A stretch of DNA of 25,209 bases from assembly GCA_903879975.1 (NCBI GenBank), contig CAIRNL010000752.1:1-25209 (forward strand), given 5' to 3'. The DNA is from an uncultured Chloroflexota bacterium (GTDB lineage Bacteria > Chloroflexota > Anaerolineae > Caldilineales > Caldilineaceae). The notes under the pieces were generated by a model. That model was not told the origin of the DNA. It made no database searches and saw only the letters and a program-made list of their open reading frames with translations. Below are positions 16,514 through 24,215 of the stretch, piece by piece. Position 1 is the stretch's first letter, and every line of letters starts with the position of its first letter. Made by a program: the position numbers and the translations under genes.

Positions 16514-17149
16514 TTACATGGCCACGCGCACTAGGGCGGGCCGCAGAACGTGGCCTTTGAGTTGATAGCCGGCACGCAGCGTTTCAATGATGTGGCCTGA
16601 TTCCACGCTGTCGCTAGGTGCACTGGCGATGGCTTCGTGCAGTGTTGGGTCGAATGCGCCGCCAGTCAAGATGGGGGTGACGCCCTCTTCTTCGATCAGT
16701 TGGCGCAGCTTGCGTTGAATCTGGCGGAAACCATCGACCCATGCGGCTTCTGCATCTGTCGCTGCAGGGATGTTAGCAAAGGCCAGGTCGAAATCATCTA
16801 GCGCAGGCAGCAGGCGCTTAATCAGATGGATGCTGGAGCGCTCGATCTGCTCGGCGAGCTGACGCTCCTGCCGGCGTCGGCTGTTCTGGAACTCTGCTGC
16901 CAGCCGCTGTGACTTTTCGATCACTTCAGCGCTCTGCTGGTTAGCCTCGGCCAGCTCCGCTTCCAACCGGGCGATTGTCTCCAGCAACTGCCTGGCACCC
17001 AGTTCGGCGGTGCTTGCCTCCGCATTGCCCGTCCCGGTGGCGCCGTTCGCTTCTTTTCCCTGCTCGTCGACAACCCCCTCTGCCCCCTCCGGCGCGTCGA
17101 TGTCGGCTTTTACCTCTGTTTCTGGTTTTGCACTGTTCTTGTCTGTCAT
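16514..17149 (-). CDS. grpE: GrpE nucleotide-exchange factor
   Basis: 211 residues. An acidic, low-complexity N-terminus (about 1-50) leads to a long helix (LLETIARLEAELAEANQQ... AAEFQNSRRRQERQLAE) and the DnaK-binding core LLPALDDFDLAFANI, then the beta domain with FDPTLHEAIAS and HIIETLRAGYQLKGHVLRPALVRV, the most conserved part of the family. GrpE releases ADP from DnaK in the chaperone cycle. A TTG three codons upstream is possible, but the ATG at 17149 is the natural start. It follows hrcA by 49 bp, the common hrcA-grpE arrangement, but dnaK and dnaJ do not follow here. A GNAT gene is next. Confidence 0.95.
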   Translation of the reverse strand: MTDKNSAKPETEVKADIDAPEGAEGVVDEQGKEANGATGTGNAEASTAELGARQLLETIARLEAELAEANQQSAEVIEKSQRLAAEFQNSRRRQERQLAEQIERSSIHLIKRLLPALDDFDLAFANIPAATDAEAAWVDGFRQIQRKLRQLIEEEGVTPILTGGAFDPTLHEAIASAPSDSVESGHIIETLRAGYQLKGHVLRPALVRVAM

Positions 17150-17198
17150 AGCTCTCAAATTCAGTTGATTTAATTTTGTCGCTCTGGTTGGGTTGCAG

Positions 17199-18254
17199 TC
17201 AACTGCCGCCGTAGATGTCTTCGATCTTCTCGCTCATAATGTCGGAGACCAGGCGTACGGCGCCGATGCTGCGCCCATAGCGCATGCGCACCGGCCCGAT
17301 GACGCCAAGCAGACCCGACAAGCGATCACTGACACCGTAGCGTGATAGAACCAGGCTCACATCGCGCAACTCTGCATAGCGACCATCGCCCGAGATCATC
17401 ACATGGACGCTTGTGCTGCCGGGCAGACTGTCTGCGATCTGTTCGATCAGTCCCGGTTCCTCCAGCACACGCACGATGCGCCGTGCATTCTCGCTTTCGG
17501 CAAATTCGGGTGCGCTGAGTACCTCGGCCAGTCCATCGCGAAAGAGGAGACCCCCTTCATACTGCTCGATGCGCCGCAGGATTGCAGCGGCGAGCTCGGC
17601 GACTTGCCAGGCAAAGTGTGTGAGCTTGGCCTCGGCTTTGACGATCGCCCCTACATCTAGTCCGCTAAGATGTGCGTTGAGTTCATTGCTCACCCGGCTC
17701 AGTTCGCTCTGCTCCATGGGCTGGTCCAGGTCCAGCAGTTGTTGCTTGACCGACCCCTCTTGTAACACAAGCACGAGCAGCACTTTTGTGCCCTGAATGT
17801 GTACCAATTCCACATGTTTGAATGTGCAGCGCGCCGCCCGCGGCGATGTAGCCACCGCCGCACTATGCGCTGTGCGCGCTAGCACCGAGGTGCTGGTGCG
17901 CAGCCATTGATCTACCTCCTGTGGCCCGTGGCCAAACTGGCGGCGAATCGCAGCCTGCTCCTCATGCGTGAGTTCCAGGTTTGCCAGCAGATAGTGCACG
18001 AAGAATCGATAGCCCAGATCGGTCGGGACTCGGCCGGCGCTGGTGTGTGGGTGGGTAAGTAGCCCCATGCGCTCCAACGCAGCCAGGTCGTTGCGAATGG
18101 TCGCCGGGCTGACCCCCAGGTCATAGTGGCTGACAATGCCTGCACTGCCTACCGGCTGCGCTGTCTGCACGAATTCCTGGATGACGATGCGCAACACCTC
18201 GCGCTGGCGTTCGGAAATTGCGTCGATTGGCAATTCTTCTGGAAAATCATTCAT
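17199..18254 (-). CDS. hrcA: HrcA heat-shock repressor
   Basis: 351 residues. An N-terminal winged helix (about 14-75) reads SERQREVLRIVIQEFVQTAQ, then PVGSAGIVSHYDLGVSPATIRNDLAAL and the HPHTSAGRVPTDLGYRFFV signature. It is followed by the GAF-like dimerisation region with SERVSNELN-like SELSRVSNELNAHLSG and the C-terminal GPVRMRYGRSIGAVRLVSDIM block. HrcA represses chaperone operons by binding the CIRCE inverted repeat and is folded with GroEL's help. The ATG at 18254 is 2 bp after the upstream stop. A TTG two codons earlier would overlap that stop. No CIRCE sequence is seen upstream or anywhere else in the window, so transcription from the sugar-transferase genes upstream is likely. Confidence 0.95.
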   Translation of the reverse strand: MNDFPEELPIDAISERQREVLRIVIQEFVQTAQPVGSAGIVSHYDLGVSPATIRNDLAALERMGLLTHPHTSAGRVPTDLGYRFFVHYLLANLELTHEEQAAIRRQFGHGPQEVDQWLRTSTSVLARTAHSAAVATSPRAARCTFKHVELVHIQGTKVLLVLVLQEGSVKQQLLDLDQPMEQSELSRVSNELNAHLSGLDVGAIVKAEAKLTHFAWQVAELAAAILRRIEQYEGGLLFRDGLAEVLSAPEFAESENARRIVRVLEEPGLIEQIADSLPGSTSVHVMISGDGRYAELRDVSLVLSRYGVSDRLSGLLGVIGPVRMRYGRSIGAVRLVSDIMSEKIEDIYGGS

Positions 18255-18256
18255 CG

Positions 18257-19723
18257 TCAATAGGCGTTCTGGTTGGTGCCGGCAATGGTTTGTAGCACGG
18301 TCCGAATCAAGATCGTAATGTCCAGGCCAATAGACCAGTTCTCAATGTACCACAGATCGTATTTTGTTCTTTCTACAATAGACGTGTCGCCGCGTAGGCC
18401 GTTGACCTGAGCCCAGCCGGTCAGTCCGGCTTTCTCACGGTGGCGATCCATGTAGCGGGGGATGATCTGGCGAAATTGCTCGACATAAACCGGACGCTCT
18501 GGCCGCGGGCCGACCAGGCTCATGTCGCCGACCAGCACATTGATCAGTTGCGGCAACTCGTCGATATTGAAACGCCGCATGAATTCGCCCAGTTTGGTCT
18601 TGCGTGGATCGTCGGGCGTGGTCCAGCCCGGGCCGTCTGTCTCGGCATCTTGGCGCATGGAACGGAACTTGATAATTTTGAAAGGCCGCGCGTCGAGTCC
18701 CATACGCTCCTGTGTATAAAAAACCGATCCAGGGCTGTCGAGCTTGACGAGCAGGGCAGTCAGTAGCATGAATGGGCTGAGCACGATCAGACCAGCGCCG
18801 CTGAAGAGGACATCCATGCCGCGCTTGACTGCCAACTTCCAACCTTGCAGTGCAACATCGCGAATGGTCAGCAGCGGCAGCCCGCCCAGGTCGCCGATGG
18901 TGACCTCGCTCGCCATGATTTGGAAGACATCTGGAAAGACGCGGATGCCCACCTTCTCACGCTCGCACAGGCTGATGATATTCACCAGGTCCTGGTGGCT
19001 GCTTTCGGGCAGACCGATGATCACTTCGTCGATGTTGTAGCGGTCAATCAGCACGGGGACATCGGCCAAGGCGCCCAGAAGATGGGCGTTGATGCTGGGC
19101 AGGTTCCGATCGCCTTTGCCCGCATCCACAACCCCGATCACCTGATACCCCAGTTTGGGGTGCTGTACCATTTTCTGCAGCAACATACGCCCAATTTCGC
19201 CGGCGCCAATCAGCAGCACGCGGTCGTCGCCAATGCCGCGTGCCTGCATCCACCACTGCATCTGGGCATGCAACACGCGGGCCAATGTGTCGGCGACAAT
19301 CGTAAGTCCGGCGCCAAACAGAATCAGCGCACGGTGATACTGGAACTCGCGTGCAAAGAGTGTCAACAATGCTACCGTGAAGAGCAAGGCGAGCACGTTG
19401 GCAATAATGATCTGGAAGAACTCGTCCAGGTGCGTGACGGGACGCCGCCGCTGGTACATGCGTTGGCTGAAATAGATCACGACCATGACGGCAGTGTAGG
19501 TGCCAGGCAGTAGTAGGAACTCGCCTAAAGGGCCGATGATGAAATCTGGATCGCGCACCAGGATTGCGTGCGCAGCCCAAAAGCCAAGCCACACGCTGCC
19601 CATATCGACAGCAAAGAGCGCAACCATGAAGAAGAACTGAGCGCGCTTGAGCACGCCAGGTCGCGCACTCCGACGTGCAACGTAGTCGTTCTGTGTGGGT
19701 CGATCAGAAATGCTGTGCTGCAT
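18257..19723 (-). CDS. Undecaprenyl-phosphate sugar phosphotransferase (WbaP/CpsE-type)
   Basis: 488 residues. Four or so N-terminal membrane helices (about 27-155), then a Rossmann-like domain with VLLIGAGEIGRMLLQKM (about 170-186), a further membrane-associated helix near 305-330 and the C-terminal catalytic domain: VFYTQERMGLDARPFKIIKF, SMRQDAE, EFMRRFNIDELPQLINVL, GDMSLVGPRPERP and HREKAGLTGWAQVNG. This is the full polyisoprenyl-phosphate hexose-1-phosphate transferase layout. It attaches the first sugar to undecaprenyl phosphate to begin polysaccharide synthesis. The donor could be UDP-glucose or UDP-galactose, and a UTP-sugar uridylyltransferase gene lies at 24216-25209. The start abuts the GT2 stop (TAAATG). 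Confidence 0.93.
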   Translation of the reverse strand: MQHSISDRPTQNDYVARRSARPGVLKRAQFFFMVALFAVDMGSVWLGFWAAHAILVRDPDFIIGPLGEFLLLPGTYTAVMVVIYFSQRMYQRRRPVTHLDEFFQIIIANVLALLFTVALLTLFAREFQYHRALILFGAGLTIVADTLARVLHAQMQWWMQARGIGDDRVLLIGAGEIGRMLLQKMVQHPKLGYQVIGVVDAGKGDRNLPSINAHLLGALADVPVLIDRYNIDEVIIGLPESSHQDLVNIISLCEREKVGIRVFPDVFQIMASEVTIGDLGGLPLLTIRDVALQGWKLAVKRGMDVLFSGAGLIVLSPFMLLTALLVKLDSPGSVFYTQERMGLDARPFKIIKFRSMRQDAETDGPGWTTPDDPRKTKLGEFMRRFNIDELPQLINVLVGDMSLVGPRPERPVYVEQFRQIIPRYMDRHREKAGLTGWAQVNGLRGDTSIVERTKYDLWYIENWSIGLDITILIRTVLQTIAGTNQNAY

Positions 19724-20731
19724 TTACGCCGTGTCAGTATTGATCTGCCCTGTCAGCGACGCCCGCGCCGGACGTCGCTCTCCGCTACAATAACGCCAAA
19801 GATGCCGCGCCACGTCCAGGCTGCCTTTGCCGACGATGCCTGCTCGAATGATCTGGTCGAGCAGCCAGCCGGTCTCGGCACGGTAGTGCTTCTGGTAGAA
19901 GAGCCACATCGCCTCGTAAAAGTCGATGCGTGACTTGCTGCTCTGGCTGCTGGACGCCTCTTTGACATGCGTGATCTCTACCGATCCATTGTACCAGACT
20001 TCCCAGCCAGCACCCTTGATGCGTTTCGCCCAGTCCAGGTCCTCGCCATACATGAAGAAACGTTCGTCGAGCAGACCAGCGTCAAGAATGGCTGTACGTC
20101 GCACCTGCATGTAGGCACCCACGACAGAATCCACTGGGTGCACAGCATCCTCGGCCAGATACTCGAGATTGTAAGCATTGAATCGACGGCTGCCGGAAAA
20201 GATGCGGCTCAGTCCGATCATGCGGTAGAAGCTCACCTCTGGCGTTGGGAAACTGCGGCGGCATGCACGGTCTAGACTGCCATCCGGACGCCGCACCCGC
20301 GGCCCCGCCGCGCCGATATGTCGGTGCTCATCCATGAAGTGTACCATTGCGGCGAGCGCCGTCGCCGGCAGCAAGGTGTCTGGATTGAGCAGGAGAACGT
20401 AGCGTGGCAGGCATTCGGACTGCTCAAGCGGGAGGCGGTCAAAACCAAGCGCACGCATTGCTATATTATTGCCAGCGCTGTAACCGACGTTGGTAGCGTT
20501 ATGGATCAGCTTGACACCTGGGAACTCGGCACGCACCATGGAGGCGCTGCCGTCCTGGCTGGCATTGTCCACCACTGTGATGGAAATGCGCAGCGTATGT
20601 TCGCTCGCCACCACCGAGCGCAGACAGTCGCGCAGCAGGGCAGCTGTGTTGTAATTCAAAATGACGATTGCTAGGTCGTCGGCTATCGTCTTGCGGTCAG
20701 CCGGTTTGCTGGCGATCGATGACTCCTGCAT
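19724..20731 (-). CDS. GT2 glycosyltransferase, rhamnosyltransferase-like
   Basis: 335 residues, an intact GT-A enzyme: LAIVILNYNTAALLRDCLRS, ITVVDNASQDGSASMV, NATNVGYSAGNNIAMR, the metal-site strand VLLLNPDTLLP, GPRVRRPDGSLDRACRRSFP, VDSVVGAYMQVRRTAILDAG and the acceptor-side ERFFMYGEDLDWAKRI. The order and spacing match WbbL-type dTDP-rhamnosyltransferases, but the donor is not proven. GAGGG stands 6 bp before the ATG at 20731, and a good promoter is about 45 bp further upstream. It is the first gene of the minus-strand run and is directly followed by the sugar phosphotransferase, so the two probably begin assembly of the same surface polysaccharide. It is the intact paralogue of the frameshifted gene at 7879-8893. 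Confidence 0.9.
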   Translation of the reverse strand: MQESSIASKPADRKTIADDLAIVILNYNTAALLRDCLRSVVASEHTLRISITVVDNASQDGSASMVRAEFPGVKLIHNATNVGYSAGNNIAMRALGFDRLPLEQSECLPRYVLLLNPDTLLPATALAAMVHFMDEHRHIGAAGPRVRRPDGSLDRACRRSFPTPEVSFYRMIGLSRIFSGSRRFNAYNLEYLAEDAVHPVDSVVGAYMQVRRTAILDAGLLDERFFMYGEDLDWAKRIKGAGWEVWYNGSVEITHVKEASSSQSSKSRIDFYEAMWLFYQKHYRAETGWLLDQIIRAGIVGKGSLDVARHLWRYCSGERRPARASLTGQINTDTA

Positions 20732-20774
20732 TCCTGTCCCTCACTGGCGCCGTCGGCGGCGTACACCATGTATG

Positions 20775-20803
20775 ATTCTAGCATGGTCGCCACGCTCGAG
20801 CAA
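20775..20803 (-). promoter_or_regulatory. Promoter of the GT2-sugar transferase-hrcA run
   Basis: On the minus strand TTGCTC (20798-20803) is followed after 17 bp by TAGAAT (20775-20780, five of six matches), with TGC directly before it as an extended -10. Transcription would start near 20768. The leader carries a perfect 11-bp palindrome CGCCGTCGGCG (20748-20758) and then GAGGG before the ATG at 20731. The rest of the 199-bp gap shows only a short direct repeat, GCTGGCGA, near 20904 and 20920. Confidence 0.55.
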
Positions 20804-20930
20804 AGCGATCCGCACACGGCAGGTGCGTAGCTAGTTTTTGGCAAGAACTTCCTCGGTACCGGCCAAGAGGACTCGCCCTGTCAGGATGCGTGCACCCGGT
20901 GCTGGCGACGTGCCAACGGCTGGCGATGCA

Positions 20931-21833
20931 TTATTCCGCAGCCTTGCGGCGGATGGCATTTTCCACTGTGCGCTCGGCTTCCTCTATGGATAGCTTGAGG
21001 TAGTGCGCCGCTGCAGCCAGCATGACCTGCTGCGGCGCCAGACCGATCAGCTCTGAACGGTGCACCGTCACGCCGTGCTCGCCAGCGAGCCGCGCTACCG
21101 TGTCAAAGACTACGTGCAGCGGCGTCTGTTCTGTGTCGAGCAGGTTCATGCTCACCTGTGCCTGGCCGTTGACAAGGAAGCCCTTGGCCTGCACCGCTGG
21201 CAGCCCACCGCTGCTTTCGCGGATCGCTCTGGAGATGGCTGAAGCCAGTGCTACGTCGCTGCTATCGAGGTAGATGTTGTACGCCACCAGGAACGGCCGC
21301 GCACCGACAACGACCGCACCCGCCCCTCCCACGCGCGCCGGGCCGAAGTCAGGCGCGCGTTCAGGGAGATGGATGCTCTCGACGAGCGCCTCGAACTGGC
21401 CGCGGCGAATGTCGGGCAGCCGTTGCCGTTCAGGGCGCATGGCTGCCGCAGCGTAAAGATAAACTGGGAGTTGCAACTCCTCGCCGATGCGCCGGCCAAG
21501 CCGCTGCGCCATCACCACACATTCGTCTAGCGTAATATTCTCAATCGGCACCAGCGGCACGACGTCCGTGGCACCGATACGCGGATGCACGCCGCGCTGC
21601 ACAAAGAGGTCGATGCGCTCGGCTGCCACAGCGACGGCGCGGAAGAGTCCCTCCAGCACGGCTTCGGGCGCGCCGGTCACCGTGACGACGCTGCGGTTGT
21701 GGTCGGCGTCGCTGCCTGCATCAAGCAACAACACGCCCGGCGCCTGGATTGCCTCCACGATGGCAGCAATCACCTCGGGACGCCGGCCTTCGGAAAAGTT
21801 GGGTACGGCTTCGATCAGGGTTGCCAATGTCAT
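20931..21833 (-). CDS. ftcD: Glutamate formimidoyltransferase
   Basis: 300 residues. IEAVPNFSEGRRPEVI opens the protein, followed by LLLDAGSDADHNRSVVTVTG, GVHPRIGATDVVPLVPI (with H83, at the place of the catalytic His of the family), GPARVGGAGAVVVGARPFLVAYN and GQAQVSMNLLDTEQTPLHVVFD. This is the formyltransferase part of FTCD, without the cyclodeaminase domain. It passes the formimino group of N-formimino-glutamate to tetrahydrofolate at the end of histidine breakdown. No other histidine-degradation or folate gene is in the window. An ATG at 21881 would overlap the start of the divergent FemAB gene and include a TATAAT box, so the ATG at 21833 is chosen. Confidence 0.9.
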   Translation of the reverse strand: MTLATLIEAVPNFSEGRRPEVIAAIVEAIQAPGVLLLDAGSDADHNRSVVTVTGAPEAVLEGLFRAVAVAAERIDLFVQRGVHPRIGATDVVPLVPIENITLDECVVMAQRLGRRIGEELQLPVYLYAAAAMRPERQRLPDIRRGQFEALVESIHLPERAPDFGPARVGGAGAVVVGARPFLVAYNIYLDSSDVALASAISRAIRESSGGLPAVQAKGFLVNGQAQVSMNLLDTEQTPLHVVFDTVARLAGEHGVTVHRSELIGLAPQQVMLAAAAHYLKLSIEEAERTVENAIRRKAAE

Positions 21834-21867
21834 GGGCTCGTTTGTTCGCAGGTTGACTGATTGAGTT

Positions 21868-21873
21868 ATTATA
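21868..21873 (-). promoter_or_regulatory. TATAAT box, possible -10 of ftcD
   Basis: A perfect TATAAT on the minus strand, about 35 bp upstream of the chosen ftcD ATG. The -35 at 17-bp spacing (GCCGAA) is poor. It lies between the two divergent start codons. Confidence 0.35.
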
Positions 21874-21879
21874 TCTGGC

Positions 21880-24141
21880 ATGACTCATTTTTCGGCATTC
21901 ACTGCATCGGCGCCGGCCGCGAGGGTCGAATCTGTGGCGTGGGATGCGTTCGTGGCCACACGCCCGGATGGGCATCTGTTGCAACTCAGCGCGTGGGCGC
22001 AGCTCAAGGAACGCTTCGGCTGGCGTAGCCGGCGCCTGGCCTTGACCGACGCACGCAGCGCACCGGTGGCAGGTGCGCAGCTCCTGTTGCGCACAAACTA
22101 CGGTCTCACGCTGGCCTACGTGCCCAAAGGCCCGCTTGTCGACTGGCACGATGCCGCCCGGGCGCAGGCCCTGCTCGATGCACTGCGTGCTGAGTGCCGC
22201 CGCCTGGGTGCGGCTGTGCTCAAGATCGAGCCGGACTTGCCCGACACGGCCGCCAACCGCATCCTGCTGCACGGCTACGGCTTCTCGCCCAGCCGCCAGA
22301 CCATCCAGCCGCCCAGCACTGTTACCGTCGATCTTGCTGGCGGTGTGGATGCCATCCTGGGCGCTATGAAGAGCAAGTGGCGCTACAATGTACGGCTGGC
22401 GGAGCGCAAGGAGGTGACCGTGCGCGAACTGCGTCGCACTGAGTTGCCCATTTTCCACCGTCTCATGCAGGAAACTGGCAACCGTGATGTGTTTGCCGTG
22501 CATAGCGACGCCTACTATGACGCAGCGTATGACCTGCTCGTGCCAGAACATGCCGCCTTCTTGCTGGCCGAATACCAGGGCGAACCGCTCGCTGCCATTG
22601 TCGTGGCTGTGGCGGGATCGACCGCCGTCTATCTGTGGGGGGCCAGCAGTGACCGCGAGCGTAACCGTATGCCCAATCATGCCTTGCAGTGGGCAGGTAT
22701 GCAGTGGGCGCTCAGCCGCAGCGCCAAGAGCTACGATCTGTGGGGCATCCCTGACGACTTGGGTAGGCTGGCCAGTACCATGAACGGGGACGGACATGGG
22801 GTGCCGAGCGACGATCTCCCCGTGCAGATCGACGCTCTGCCCGGCCACGGCCTGTGGGGCGTCTACCGTTTTAAGCAGGGCTTTGGCGGCCGTGTTATTC
22901 GTTATGTTGGAGCGTGGGACATGCCTGTCGACGCACTGGGAGCGCGCATCTATGCTCTCGGCCTGGAGGCACAGCGTCTGAAGCGTGAGGCACCAACCGC
23001 CCTGGTCGCGCTGCGCCAAGGGCTGGCACGCAGCAACAATCACCAGGCGCCGGCTACCTGCCGACTGCGCTGGATCGCTACCCCAAGCGAATGGCGGGCT
23101 GAGCTGGCGGCACTGCCCGATCCTCATGTTCTGCAGAGCTGGGAATGGGGCGAGATCAAGCGGCAGACCGAATGGCACGCAGAGCGGTTGGTGATGGAGA
23201 GTGCTTCGGGCTGTGCGGCCTTCCAATTGCTCTGGCGCCAGCCGTTGCCCTACTTGCCTGCCCGCATCGCCTATGTGCCCAAAGGGCCGCTGCTGGATTG
23301 GTGCAACCTCGATTTGCTCGACCAGGCACTGGCTGCTGTCGAGGCGCATGCCCGTGCTCGCGGCTGCATCTTCGTCAAGATCGATCCGGATGTGCGCGAA
23401 GACCAGGCAACAGGACGACAGCTGCTTCACGCGCTGCATCGTCGGGGCTGGCGCTACAGCGCCGAACAGATCCAGTTCAAGAACACGGCCACGACCGACC
23501 TGCGTGCCGGCGAGGAGACGTTGCTGGGGAGCATGAAAAGCAAGTGGCGCTACAACGCGCGCCTGGCCGAAAAGCGCGGCATCACGGTGCGCGTCGGCAC
23601 CACAGCGGACCTGGCGGCTTTCTATGCGCTCTACGCCGAAACGGGTGCGCGTGATGGCTTTCTCGTGCGGCCAGAATCCTACTATCGCACCACCTGGCAG
23701 TGCTTCCTGGCTGCACAGGCTGACGCATCCAACCATGCTGGCGGCGCGCTCCTGCTTGCCGAACACCCTGATGAAGTAGAGCCGGTGGCCGGTCTTTTCT
23801 TGCTGCGCTATGCGGCGACGGCGTGGTATTTCTATGGCGCCAGTAGTGACCGCCGCCGCCGAGACATGCCGAACTATCTCTTGCAATGGTCAGCCATGCA
23901 ATGGGCGTTGGCGCAGGGGTGCACGACCTACGACTGGTGGGGCGCACCGACCGATCTCGAAGATCCAAACGACGGCATGCAGGGGGTTTGGCAGTTCAAG
24001 CAGGGCTTTGGTGCCGAGTTTCAGCCGCACATCGGCGCATGGGATTACGTGATTTCCCCCGCCGCATACCGGGTGCTGACTGAAAGCCTGCCCTACGTTC
24101 TGGCAGGCATGCACCGCCTGCGCGAACGCAGAGGTCGATAG
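21880..24141 (+). CDS. Fused double FemAB-type aminoacyl-tRNA:peptidoglycan transferase
   Basis: 753 residues made of two copies of a FemAB/GNAT-fold protein. Copy one (about 17-370) and copy two (about 395-750) share, in order: LQLSAWAQLKERF against LQSWEWGEIKRQ; AYVPKGPLVDW against AYVPKGPLLDW; MKSKWRYNVRLAER (163-176) against MKSKWRYNARLAEK (552-565); GASSDRERNRMPNHALQW (255-271) against GASSDRRRRDMPNYLLQW; WGIPDD against WGAPTD; FKQGFG in both, then GAWD. The K-S-K-W-R-Y-N block and the KQGF motif are hallmarks of FemAB enzymes, which add amino acids from aminoacyl-tRNA to the lipid-linked peptidoglycan stem peptide. Copy one has an extra stretch of about 20 residues (300-322, MNGDGHGVPSDD...). 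The coiled-coil arm of FemA/FemX is not evident. The amino acid added is unknown. No ribosome binding site is seen at the ATG. Confidence 0.88.
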   Translation: MTHFSAFTASAPAARVESVAWDAFVATRPDGHLLQLSAWAQLKERFGWRSRRLALTDARSAPVAGAQLLLRTNYGLTLAYVPKGPLVDWHDAARAQALLDALRAECRRLGAAVLKIEPDLPDTAANRILLHGYGFSPSRQTIQPPSTVTVDLAGGVDAILGAMKSKWRYNVRLAERKEVTVRELRRTELPIFHRLMQETGNRDVFAVHSDAYYDAAYDLLVPEHAAFLLAEYQGEPLAAIVVAVAGSTAVYLWGASSDRERNRMPNHALQWAGMQWALSRSAKSYDLWGIPDDLGRLASTMNGDGHGVPSDDLPVQIDALPGHGLWGVYRFKQGFGGRVIRYVGAWDMPVDALGARIYALGLEAQRLKREAPTALVALRQGLARSNNHQAPATCRLRWIATPSEWRAELAALPDPHVLQSWEWGEIKRQTEWHAERLVMESASGCAAFQLLWRQPLPYLPARIAYVPKGPLLDWCNLDLLDQALAAVEAHARARGCIFVKIDPDVREDQATGRQLLHALHRRGWRYSAEQIQFKNTATTDLRAGEETLLGSMKSKWRYNARLAEKRGITVRVGTTADLAAFYALYAETGARDGFLVRPESYYRTTWQCFLAAQADASNHAGGALLLAEHPDEVEPVAGLFLLRYAATAWYFYGASSDRRRRDMPNYLLQWSAMQWALAQGCTTYDWWGAPTDLEDPNDGMQGVWQFKQGFGAEFQPHIGAWDYVISPAAYRVLTESLPYVLAGMHRLRERRGR
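21928..24129 (+). repeat. Internal tandem duplication in the FemAB gene
   Basis: Two protein-level repeats, at about 21928-22989 and 23062-24129, with the nearly identical KSKWRYN blocks encoded around 22366 and 23533. The DNA is well diverged, so the duplication looks old. Confidence 0.75.
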
Positions 24142-24170
24142 AAACCAGGAGTTTGCAAGTGTGCCCTCCC

Positions 24171-24185
24171 GGCAGCGGCGCTGCC
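24171..24185. terminator. GC-rich hairpin between convergent genes
   Basis: GGCAGC-GGC-GCTGCC forms a 6-bp perfect stem (7 bp if the loop is one base) in the 74-bp gap between the convergent FemAB and uridylyltransferase genes. It is followed by CGAAAATTCT rather than a T-run on either strand, so it is at best a weak intrinsic terminator. Confidence 0.3.
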
Positions 24186-24215
24186 CGAAAATTCTGGTCT
24201 CTAACTTCCAGCACG

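Noticed and set aside
17150..18300. Search for a CIRCE element near hrcA
   Set aside because: Single GAGTGC- and GCACTC-like words occur in the window, but no paired inverted repeat with 9-bp spacing.
21721..23886. A 721-codon open frame on the minus strand opposite the FemAB gene
   Set aside because: It lies antisense to a gene with clear family motifs and internal repeats. Its own translation has no domain resemblance and a biased Gln/His/Arg composition typical of a GC-rich shadow frame.
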